Notes: generated by a model not told the origin, from the sequence alone. Shown: positions 1-5,741, counted from the first letter of the stretch. The stretch: DNA of 6,212 nucleotides from Dokdonella sp. (GCA_030150315.1 JASLGB010000052.1:1-6212), one strand, 5' to 3'. A program made the numbers and translations.

Positions 1-402
1 ACCAGTGCACCGCCGCCCGATCTGGCCCATATGTCGCTGTCCGATCTCGGCTGGTTCATCGGCCTCGGCGGGCCGGCCGAACTGGCGCCGTGGCTGTCGC
101 GTGAAGTCAGCTATTCCCTGCGCCGCTGGCCGGATTACGGCCGGCTCGGCGTCACTCCGAACGTGATCGAACTGGCCGCCATCGCCGCCGCGCAGCCGCA
201 TACGCCGGGCGCACTGGCCGATCTGACGCGGCACGACAGCGGCGCCGTGCATCGCTTCCTGACCGCCTCCTCGCTGGCCGGCCTGCTGGTCGCGCGCGTG
301 CCGCAGCAGGCACCCGTGCCTGCCGCTGCCGCTCCACGCTGGGGTGGTGCCTGGACGCGGCTGGTCGGCGATCTTCGTCGCCACCTTGGACTGTTCTCGT
401 GA
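1..402 (+). CDS. Small protein of unknown function, winged-helix-like, upstream partner of GTPase/roadblock pair (5' end probably outside window)
   Basis: Function not recognised. The frame is open from base 1; the first in-window ATG is at 31 but has no purine-rich ribosome site before it, so the true start is probably upstream and the gene is treated as 5'-partial. Counting from that ATG, 123 residues are visible. Residues about 42-90 read as a small alpha-helical, winged-helix-like unit (an 'ELAAIAAAQPHTPGALADL' helix pair, then a helix ending in AGLLVAR). An Ala/Pro linker at about 91-103 leads to a short basic amphipathic tail ending in LGLFS. The stop codon overlaps the GTG start of the next gene (GTGA), so the two are translationally coupled. 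By position and shape it resembles the DUF742-type winged-helix partner found beside roadblock and GTPase genes in actinobacterial conservons, but that is an analogy and not a homology call. It could serve as an adaptor or effector for the GTPase. Confidence 0.7.
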   Translation, partial: TSAPPPDLAHMSLSDLGWFIGLGGPAELAPWLSREVSYSLRRWPDYGRLGVTPNVIELAAIAAAQPHTPGALADLTRHDSGAVHRFLTASSLAGLLVARVPQQAPVPAAAAPRWGGAWTRLVGDLRRHLGLFS

Positions 403-965
403 AGGCAGTAACGGATGAAGGCGAATTCAAGATCGTCTTCACCGGTCCAATGGGAGCAGGCAAGACCACCGCGATCGCTGCAATCAGCGAAGTTCCACCC
501 GTTTGCACCGAAGTCGACAACAGCGACCGCGAAACCCACTCGAAGGAACTGACCACCGTCGGCTTCGACTTCGGCCGCATCACGCTGCCGGGCGGCCACC
601 CGGTACGCCTGTACGGCACGCCCGGCCAGGCGCGCTTCCACTTCATGTGGAAAATCCTCGGCCGCGGCGCTGCCGGGGTCATCATTCTGATCGACGCCAC
701 CCAGCCGGATGCGCCGGAGCAGCTCGATCGGTTCGTCGACGCCTTCCTGCCGCTGGTTCCGCCCGGTGCGATCGTCATCGGCATCGGTCGCAGCGGCGAA
801 CCCGGCGCGTTCGGCAGCGACCTGTTCGCCACGCGGCTGGAGTCCCGTGGCATCGTCGCGCCCGTTCTCACGATCGACGCGCGCGAATCGCGCGACGTGC
901 GACTGCTCGTGCATACACTGACCTGCATCCTGGAATCCCGGATGCCCGTCGGAGTGCCCGCATGA
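399..965 (+). CDS. Ras/MglA-like small GTPase (roadblock-associated P-loop protein)
   Basis: A 188-residue cytoplasmic P-loop protein of the small GTPase group paired with roadblock proteins, predicted to be a nucleotide-dependent switch. The Walker A/G1 loop is GPMGAGKTT at residues 16-24. The switch I region includes the threonines of TTVGFDFG (52-59). The G3/switch II motif is YGTPGQARF (72-80), where the usual DxxGQ aspartate is Gly, as is common in this GTPase group. A hydrophobic beta strand GVIILIDAT follows (93-101). The G4 position after strand GAIVIGIG (123-130) reads RSGEPG and has no NKxD or TxxD, so guanine specificity is uncertain. A G5-like segment is TIDARES (158-164). The GTG start at 399 is chosen because it overlaps the preceding stop by 4 bases; the next in-frame ATG (codon 18) lies inside the P-loop and cannot be the start. 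The stop overlaps the ATG of the roadblock gene (ATGA), indicating one operon. Possible roles by analogy are cell polarity, motility or sensory signalling. Confidence 0.88.
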   Translation: MKAVTDEGEFKIVFTGPMGAGKTTAIAAISEVPPVCTEVDNSDRETHSKELTTVGFDFGRITLPGGHPVRLYGTPGQARFHFMWKILGRGAAGVIILIDATQPDAPEQLDRFVDAFLPLVPPGAIVIGIGRSGEPGAFGSDLFATRLESRGIVAPVLTIDARESRDVRLLVHTLTCILESRMPVGVPA

Positions 966-1348
966 CCGTGAACACCCCTCGCGAGCTCGCCACTCACGTG
1001 TTGGCCGAAAGCTACCAGGACATCGCCGGCGTGCAGTGCGCGGTGCTGTTCTCCGCCGACGGCTTCGAGGTGGCCTCGCACGGGGCCGACGCCACCGCCA
1101 CCGCGCGACTGGCCGCCATTGGCAGCTCGCTCGCGGCCCTGGGCGGCGCGATTTCGGCCGAGGCCGAACTCGGTGAATTCGAGCGCACCACCATCGAAAG
1201 CGGCAATGGCACCGTCACGATCATGCGTGTCGGCTCCAGGGGCTCGATGTCCCTGGCCGTCGTCGCCGTGCGCGGCGCGATTCTCGGCCAGCTGCTGTGG
1301 TCGACGCAGCGCTGCTGCAACAACCTGGCCGCCGCACTCGACCTCTGA
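962..1348 (+). CDS. Roadblock/LC7 domain protein, MglB-like regulator of the adjacent GTPase
   Basis: A 128-residue single-domain protein of the roadblock/LC7 superfamily. Visible hallmarks are the strand-turn-strand GVQCAVLFSADGFEVASHG at residues 23-41, with the DG turn typical of MglB-like proteins. A long helix follows at about 46-66 (ATARLAAIGSSLAALGGAI), then strands at about 74-103 (ERTTIESGNGTVTIMRVG, then MSLAVVAV), then a closing helix. Family members dimerise and bind small Ras-like GTPases; MglB acts as a GTPase-activating protein for MglA. The ATG at 962 overlaps the GTPase stop by 4 bases, so it is translationally coupled and probably made in step with the GTPase. The length fits a bare domain with no fused module. 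Two adjacent cysteines near the C-terminus (118-119) are unexplained. The family call is firm; the GAP role is inferred from the neighbour. Confidence 0.88.
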   Translation: MTVNTPRELATHVLAESYQDIAGVQCAVLFSADGFEVASHGADATATARLAAIGSSLAALGGAISAEAELGEFERTTIESGNGTVTIMRVGSRGSMSLAVVAVRGAILGQLLWSTQRCCNNLAAALDL

Positions 1349-1438
1349 CCGGGCCATCCGTGCCGCCATACGCGGCCTTCGCTGCGCAGGTACCGATCGC
1401 GGAACCGCCCCCCGCCGCGCAGGGACGGGCGACCGCCA

Positions 1439-1467
1439 CCGACAGGCGGCCGGCGCGTGCGTAGAAT
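1439..1467 (+). promoter_or_regulatory. Candidate sigma70-type promoter for the GST gene
   Basis: CCGACA at 1439-1444 (four of six matches to TTGACA) and TAGAAT at 1462-1467 (five of six to TATAAT) are separated by 17 bases, the ideal spacing. The -10 box is followed by CCGCGCC. Transcription would begin near 1474-1476, giving a leader of about 65 bases before the ATG at 1541. No experimental support; the call rests on motif match and position. Confidence 0.55.
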
Positions 1468-1527
1468 CCGCGCCAGTCATTCCATGCCTTCGGCGCGACC
1501 GTGCCGAGCAGGAATCGCCGCCATCTC

Positions 1528-1533
1528 ACGGAG
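1528..1533 (+). promoter_or_regulatory. Ribosome binding site deciding the GST start
   Basis: ACGGAG, 7 bases before the ATG at 1541, supports that start over the upstream in-frame ATG at 1457, which would add 28 residues unlike any GST. Confidence 0.6.
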
Positions 1534-1540
1534 CGTCCGC

Positions 1541-2173
1541 ATGTACATCCTCTACTACTCGCCCGGCACGGCCAGCATGGCCGTGCACCAGACCCTGATC
1601 GAGCTCGATGCTCCGCACGAGCTGCGCAAGCTCGACATCGATGCCGGCGAACAGAAGCATGCCGACTACCTGCGCCTGAATCCGAATGGCACGGTGCCGA
1701 CGCTGGTCGTCGATGGCGCGCCGGTCTATGAATGCCTCGCCTTGTTGTTGTTGCTGGCCGAGCGCCATCCGCAGGCCGGTCTCGCGCCTGCTCCCGGCGC
1801 GCCCGCACGCGCGCTGTGGCTGCAATGGATGGCGCATTTCGCCAACACGCTGCAACCGGCGTTCCGCCAGTGGTTCTATCCGCAGGATTTCGCGCGCGCC
1901 GAACACGAGCACGACTCCAAGGCTGCCGCGCGCCGCCGCATCGAATCGGTCTGGCAACGACTGGATGCCCATCTGGCCGCACACGGTCCCTACGTCACCG
2001 GCGCCGAATTCGGCATTGCCGACATCTACGCGACGATGCTGATGCGCTGGTCGCGCAACATGCCCAAGCCCGCAACCGAGTGGCCGGCACTGGCCGCCCT
2101 CGCGGCACGGGTGAAGGAGCGCGACAGCTGGCACCGTCTGTACGAAATCGAAGGCTTGACCGAATGGGCCTGA
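1541..2173 (+). CDS. Glutathione S-transferase family protein
   Basis: A 210-residue cytosolic GST-fold protein, predicted to conjugate or otherwise use glutathione on electrophilic substrates. The thioredoxin-like N-terminal domain covers about 1-76: YYSPGTASMAVHQTLIE at 5-21 with Ser7 and nearby Ser12 in the active-site region, then NPNGTVPTLVVDG at 47-59 with the cis-proline Pro53, then YECLALLLLLAER at 63-75. Glu64-Cys65 fill the position of the glutathione gamma-glutamyl-binding E/Q-S pair, so Ser is replaced by Cys. The helical C-terminal domain (about 88-205) contains the N-capping box region TGAEFGIADIY at 153-163 with Asp161. The ATG at 1541 is preferred over the upstream in-frame start at 1457 because the fold begins at MYILYY, an ACGGAG ribosome site lies 7 bases before it (1528-1533), and a promoter sits just upstream. 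The gene appears monocistronic and converges on the cyclase gene. The substrate cannot be told. Confidence 0.9.
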   Translation: MYILYYSPGTASMAVHQTLIELDAPHELRKLDIDAGEQKHADYLRLNPNGTVPTLVVDGAPVYECLALLLLLAERHPQAGLAPAPGAPARALWLQWMAHFANTLQPAFRQWFYPQDFARAEHEHDSKAAARRRIESVWQRLDAHLAAHGPYVTGAEFGIADIYATMLMRWSRNMPKPATEWPALAALAARVKERDSWHRLYEIEGLTEWA

Positions 2174-2183
2174 CAACCGGTCC

Positions 2184-3083
2184 TCAGGGCGCGCCCTCGG
2201 CGCAGACGCGATTGCGGCCACTCTGCTTGGCCCGGTAGAGCTGCGTATCGGCGGTGCGCAACAGGTCGCCCACCAGCATCATCCACGAGCGCCAGTTGGC
2301 CGCGCCGATGCTGATCGTGACGCAATCGGCACCGGCGAGTGGATCGAGCTCGAGCGCCGCCACCGTGTCGCACAGGCGTTGTGCAAACACGGTGGCCGCG
2401 TCGGTTTCGTGCTCGGGCAGCAACACGGCGAACTCCTCGCCGCCGATGCGCGCGAACAGGAAATCACTGCGCATGCAGGCGCGCAGCGCCGCCGCCACCT
2501 GACGCAGGACAACATCACCGGCGGGATGACCATGACGGTCATTGATCTGCTTGAAGTGATCGAGGTCGATGATGAGCAGGGCCAGCGGCCGCGCATGCCG
2601 CGCACTGCGTGCAAGCTCGCGGTCCAGCAACTCCAGGAAATGGCGCCGGTTGTAGAGGCCGGTCAACGGATCCATCGTGGCCAGCTGATAGATCTCGTCG
2701 TGGTAGCGCGCCTCCACCGAAAGGCCGTCCATGAATTTCAGCACGCAGGCGCCGATCGCGATGTGGTCGCCGTCCTTCAGCTCGGCCTCGATGATCGGCT
2801 GGTCGTTCAGCAGCGTCTTGTTGGTGGAGTCCAGATCCTTGACGCGATAACCGAACACTTCGCGCCATACGCGCGCATGCTGGCGCGACACGGCACGATC
2901 GACGATCTGCAGCCCGCACTCCGGCGCGCGCCCGATCGTCAGCGGCTCGTCGCCAAGGTCGATGCGCTGGCCCAGTCGCTCACCCTGCAGCACGACCAGC
3001 GACGCACGCCCTTCCGCCGAAGGGCGCTGCGGATGCATGGACCGACGCTGGGTCGTGGGGGACTCTCGGCTTCTGCGGGTCAT
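2184..3083 (-). CDS. FHA domain-containing diguanylate cyclase (FHA-GGDEF)
   Basis: A 299-residue soluble two-domain protein predicted to make c-di-GMP from two GTP. The N-terminal FHA domain (about 27-118) shows TIGRAPECGLQI (49-60) with Gly51-Arg52, SRQHARV (66-72) and DLDSTNKT (83-90), covering the conserved G, R, S-x-x-H and N phosphothreonine-binding positions. A short linker (about 119-135) joins the GGDEF domain: MDPLTGLYNRRHF (137-149), metal-binding LIIDLDHFKQIND (170-182), signature GGEEF (214-218), CVTISIGAA (254-262) and a closing AKQSGRNRV (285-293). The active-site residues look intact. The product-inhibition I-site RxxD, expected at 205-208, reads RSDF, so the Asp is missing. 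There is no transmembrane segment or signal peptide. The ATG at 3083 is chosen; an in-frame ATG at 3038 would also keep the FHA domain. The frame stays open further upstream but runs into the divergent promoter region. It is divergent from a Ser/Thr kinase, the enzyme class that makes FHA ligands. Confidence 0.93.
   Translation of the reverse strand: MTRRSRESPTTQRRSMHPQRPSAEGRASLVVLQGERLGQRIDLGDEPLTIGRAPECGLQIVDRAVSRQHARVWREVFGYRVKDLDSTNKTLLNDQPIIEAELKDGDHIAIGACVLKFMDGLSVEARYHDEIYQLATMDPLTGLYNRRHFLELLDRELARSARHARPLALLIIDLDHFKQINDRHGHPAGDVVLRQVAAALRACMRSDFLFARIGGEEFAVLLPEHETDAATVFAQRLCDTVAALELDPLAGADCVTISIGAANWRSWMMLVGDLLRTADTQLYRAKQSGRNRVCAEGAP
2186..2197. repeat. Perfect 12-bp palindrome at the convergent GST/cyclase junction
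   Basis: AGGGCGCGCCCT is a perfect 12-base palindrome that overlaps the cyclase stop codon and lies just after the GST stop. Only 10 bases separate the two convergent genes, so this is the only symmetric structure near both 3' ends. It has no hairpin loop and no T run, so a terminator role is doubtful. Confidence 0.3.
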
Positions 3084-3107
3084 ATAGACGGTTGCCGCGG
3101 GGTCGCT

Positions 3108-3118
3108 GGCGCAGTCTA
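3108..3118 (-). promoter_or_regulatory. Candidate -10 element and discriminator for the FHA-GGDEF gene
   Basis: Read on the minus strand, TAGACT followed by GCGCC lies 24 bases before the ATG at 3083, which would give a short leader. TAGACT matches four of six bases of TATAAT. No convincing -35 box is seen at 16-18 bases upstream, so the call is tentative. The same TAnACTGCGCC string occurs at the kinase promoter candidate on the other strand. Confidence 0.35.
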
Positions 3119-3228
3119 GCTGCCTATGCCCATTGAATTCTTCTCGGGATCGCAAGCGGCGGCTCTGCACGCACTCGGCCTGCCGACCGCGTATTCCGAT
3201 CGCCGGTGGAATCGGCCGGTTCGGCTGC

Positions 3229-3263
3229 CTGCCGCCACGCATTGTGTGCGCGTACACTGCGCC
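3229..3263 (+). promoter_or_regulatory. Candidate promoter for the Ser/Thr kinase gene
   Basis: TACACT at 3253-3258 (four of six to TATAAT) is followed directly by GCGCC. A weak -35-like CTGCCG lies at 3229-3234 with an 18-base spacer. Transcription would start near 3265, leaving about 50 bases before the ATG at 3316 and excluding the upstream in-frame ATG at 3133 as translation start. The -10 is reasonable and the -35 is poor. Confidence 0.4.
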
Positions 3264-3315
3264 CGCCAGCAATGCAGAAGCACCTCCCCTTGGGCGATGT
3301 GGCGAGAGCAGGGCA

Positions 3316-5721
3316 ATGGGCACACGGAACATATCACCCGACGCACCAACCGAATTCCAGTCCTGCCCTTCGGCCGCGGACGCGGATGGGCAGACGCTAA
3401 GTGCGGGCAATACCTTCGGCGCGTACATCATCCACCGCCTGCTTGGCGAAGGCGGCATGGGCCGCGTCTACCTGGCGGAACAAACCCGCCCCGTGCGTCG
3501 CGAAGTGGCGCTGAAGCTGATCCGCGACCAGATCGCCAGTCCGCTGGCACGCGCCTGGTTCGAAGTCGAGCGACAGGCGCTGGCGCAGATGCGCCACCCG
3601 GCCATCGCGCAAGTGCTCGATACCGGCACCACGCCGGATGGCCGCGCCTGGTTTGCGATGGAGCTCGTCGACGGCGTGCCGCTCACGCAGTTTTGCGAGC
3701 AGCAGCAACTCGGTCTCGACCGGCGCCTGAAACTGTTCGAGCGCATCTGCCACGGCGTGCAGCACGCGCACCAGAAAGGCGTCATCCATCGCGACCTGAA
3801 GCCGGCCAATGTGCTGGTTCAGGAAATCGACGGCGAGCCGATGCCGAAGATAATCGATTTCGGTATCGCGATCGGCGGCGACGGTGATCGCCACCCGGCC
3901 GCCGACACCGGCGATGCGGCGGGCACCGGCGTCTACATGAGCCCGGAGCAAACGCTCAACGGCAGCATCGACACGCGCAGCGACGTGTATTCGCTGGGCG
4001 TGATGCTGTACGAGATCCTGACCGATACCGATCCCGGCACGCTCACCTCGAACGCGCACCGCTCGGCGAAATCGCCGCAGAAGACCCTGCTCGCCGCAAC
4101 CGGCGGCGGCGCGGACAAGCGTTCTGATCCGCACTCGATGCTGAGCACGGCACGTCGCCTGCCGTATGAACTGCGCTGCGTGCTGCGCAAGGCGCTGGCC
4201 GAGGACCGCGAGCTGCGCTACACCTCATCGAGCGCACTCGCCGACGACCTGCAACGTTTCCGGGAGCGGCGTCCGCTCAGCGCCACGCCCCACACACGGC
4301 GGTATCTGGTGCGTTGCTTCATCGCGCGTCACCGCCTTGGCCTCACCGCGGCTGCGATCGCATTCGTCGCGCTCGCGGCCGGCACGGCCCTGGCCGTCAA
4401 CGGCCTGGTTCGGGCACGCCACGCCGCCAGCGTGGCGCAGCTGGAAGCCGAAAAGGCCACGCAGATCTCGGCCTTCGTGCGCGAGATGCTGTCGGGCATC
4501 GACCCCGATCGCGCGCGCAGCATGGATCGCCAGCTGATGCGCATGGTGCTGGACTCGGCCGCCGAGCGCGCCAGCAGCCAACTCGGGAACCAGCCGGCTG
4601 TGCGCGCGGAGATCGAGCGGACGATCGCCGACAGCTACGCCTCGCTCGGCGAAACGGAACTGGCAGGCACGCATTTCGTTGCCACGATCGAGGCCATGCG
4701 CGCCGCGCGGGAGCCCGATGCCGCGGTCGCGCGCGTGGTCATCCGCAATGCCGAGAACATCGACAACCTCGGCAAGCCCGCGGAAGCCCTCGAATACGGA
4801 CGCGAGGCGCTGGCGCTGGTATCCGCGCTGCCTGCCGACCATCGCGACCGCCTGCACGTGGAGTCGCACTTCGCCGGGCTGGAGGCCGACGCCGGACGAA
4901 TGGAGGACAGCCGCACGCGCTACATGCAGGTGCTCGCGGCGCAGCGGCGACTGTTCGGCGACACCGACCCGGATACGCTCGACACCACCGAAGGTCTCGC
5001 CAGCACCACCGCAACGATGGCGCGCTACGACGAGGCGCGGCCCCTGTACGAGCGCCTCATCGAATCCCGTGGCGCGCGCTACGGCGCCGAGCACTCCAAG
5101 ACCCTGGCCGCGATCAACGGACTGGCGATCCTCGAGCTGGAGCAGAAGCACTTCGCGCAGGCGGAAGCCTTGCTCACCTCGATCCTGCCGATCGCCGAGC
5201 GCGTCCTCGGCAGCAACCACGCCGCGACGATCCGCTTCGTCAGCAACCTAGGCGGCGCAATCCGCCAGCAAGGCCGCAACGAAGAAGCGCGCCCTTACTA
5301 CCAGCGCACCTACGACTACTCGCTGAAAACCTACGGCCCGGAGGCGTTTCAGACCATCGTGGCCGAAAGCAACCTGTCGCTGCTGCTGCGCGACGCCGGC
5401 CAGCTCGATTCCGCGCTGGAGCATGCCCGCCACGCAGCAAACCAGGCCGATGCCACGCTGGGCGACAACCCGGTGCGCGCGATCTTCCACAAGGAGCTGG
5501 CGACGATCCTGACGCGCCTGAAGCGCTGGCCGGAAGCCGAACGCGAACTGTCCGCGGCCTGGCATACCTTCTCGACCGCCAAGGGGTACGGGCCGGAGCA
5601 TCCGCGCGCGCAGGAGGTCGTCGCCGCCTGCGTCGACCTCTATCGCGACTGGGGAAAGCCGCAGAAGCTGGTCGAGTGGGAGTCGCGCCGCACCCCGCTG
5701 CAGGCGGCCGGCGCGCCCTGA
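3316..5721 (+). CDS. Transmembrane Ser/Thr protein kinase with C-terminal TPR (kinesin light chain-like) domain
   Basis: An 801-residue PknB-type (Hanks) kinase predicted to phosphorylate Ser/Thr in proteins at the cytoplasmic membrane. The kinase domain (about 36-315) has the glycine loop GEGGMGRVY (44-52), Lys67 in VALK, alpha-C Glu85, catalytic loop HRDLKPAN (158-165), DFG (181-183), activation-loop end GTGVYMSPE (203-211) with Thr204, and Asp223 in RSDVYSLG; all catalytic residues are present, so it should be active. A Ser/Thr-rich loop (about 239-280) may carry autophosphorylation sites. One transmembrane helix lies at about 340-363, with Arg residues before it (kinase side cytoplasmic). 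The region 430-790 is alpha-helical TPR; a 'yG..' repeat marker recurs at Gly548, 590, 632, 674, 716 and 759. This places the TPR part outside the cytoplasmic membrane, probably in the periplasm. The ATG at 3316 is preferred; the frame stays open back to 3133 but those 61 codons read as intergenic and cover the promoter. An AG-rich stretch at 3304-3313 may be the ribosome site. Confidence 0.93.
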   Translation: MGTRNISPDAPTEFQSCPSAADADGQTLSAGNTFGAYIIHRLLGEGGMGRVYLAEQTRPVRREVALKLIRDQIASPLARAWFEVERQALAQMRHPAIAQVLDTGTTPDGRAWFAMELVDGVPLTQFCEQQQLGLDRRLKLFERICHGVQHAHQKGVIHRDLKPANVLVQEIDGEPMPKIIDFGIAIGGDGDRHPAADTGDAAGTGVYMSPEQTLNGSIDTRSDVYSLGVMLYEILTDTDPGTLTSNAHRSAKSPQKTLLAATGGGADKRSDPHSMLSTARRLPYELRCVLRKALAEDRELRYTSSSALADDLQRFRERRPLSATPHTRRYLVRCFIARHRLGLTAAAIAFVALAAGTALAVNGLVRARHAASVAQLEAEKATQISAFVREMLSGIDPDRARSMDRQLMRMVLDSAAERASSQLGNQPAVRAEIERTIADSYASLGETELAGTHFVATIEAMRAAREPDAAVARVVIRNAENIDNLGKPAEALEYGREALALVSALPADHRDRLHVESHFAGLEADAGRMEDSRTRYMQVLAAQRRLFGDTDPDTLDTTEGLASTTATMARYDEARPLYERLIESRGARYGAEHSKTLAAINGLAILELEQKHFAQAEALLTSILPIAERVLGSNHAATIRFVSNLGGAIRQQGRNEEARPYYQRTYDYSLKTYGPEAFQTIVAESNLSLLLRDAGQLDSALEHARHAANQADATLGDNPVRAIFHKELATILTRLKRWPEAERELSAAWHTFSTAKGYGPEHPRAQEVVAACVDLYRDWGKPQKLVEWESRRTPLQAAGAP
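4957..5716 (+). repeat. TPR / kinesin light chain-like repeat array within the kinase gene
   Basis: Six repeat units are marked by a glycine after a hydrophobic or aromatic residue (FG, YG, LG, YG, LG, YG) at kinase residues 548, 590, 632, 674, 716 and 759. Spacings are 42, 42, 42, 42 and 43 residues, i.e. about 126 bases at DNA level. Each unit continues with an acidic/His turn and a helix (for example DPDTLDTTEGLA, EHSKTLAAINGLA, NHAATIRFVSNLG), then an EA.. helix (YDEARPLYER, FAQAEALLTS, NEEARPYYQR). This is the 42-residue period of kinesin light chain-type TPRs rather than the canonical 34. Protein-level repeats have diverged and the DNA is not identical between units. Confidence 0.8.
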
Positions 5722-5725
5722 GGCA

Positions 5726-5741
5726 GGCCGCAAGCGCGGCC
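5726..5741. terminator. Candidate hairpin terminator between convergent kinase and aquaporin genes
   Basis: GGCCGC (5726-5731), loop AAGC and GCGGCC (5736-5741) form a perfect 6-bp GC stem in the 29-base gap between two convergent stop codons. Being symmetric, it could serve both strands. The T tract is poor: only GGGTTT at 5746-5751 follows on the plus strand, and none follows on the minus strand. Position supports it more than structure does. Confidence 0.4.

Larger units (their letters stand above)
1349..1540. other. Intergenic gap between roadblock gene and GST gene
   Basis: These 192 bases contain no supported gene. They hold the candidate GST promoter listed separately, a short inverted repeat (GCCGC, 5-base loop, GCGGC at 1362-1376) with no T run after it, and another (CCGCC, 7-base loop, GGCGG at 1433-1449) overlapping the putative -35 box. 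In GC-rich DNA, 5-bp stems are common by chance, so neither is called a terminator. An open frame runs through the end of this gap into the GST gene from 1457, but its predicted residues have no GST character. Confidence 0.6.

Noticed and set aside
415..417. ATG at 415 as start of the GTPase
   Set aside because: It is not in frame with the GTPase; the in-frame GTG at 399 overlapping the previous stop fits.
1362..1376. GCCGC / GCGGC inverted repeat after the roadblock gene as a terminator
   Set aside because: The stem is only 5 bp and no T run follows; such repeats are frequent by chance in DNA this GC-rich.
152..1480. Long minus-strand open frame of 442 codons opposite the GTPase and roadblock genes
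   Set aside because: It is a GC-rich shadow: Arg/Ala-rich composition with no recognisable domain, lying antisense to two clearly identified, coupled genes.
2379..3119. 246-codon plus-strand open frame opposite the FHA-GGDEF gene
   Set aside because: The opposite strand encodes complete FHA and GGDEF domains; this frame shows no domain and is explained by codon bias.
4225..5220. 331-codon minus-strand open frame opposite the kinase TPR region
   Set aside because: Antisense shadow of a gene with intact domain structure; no start-site signal or family resemblance.
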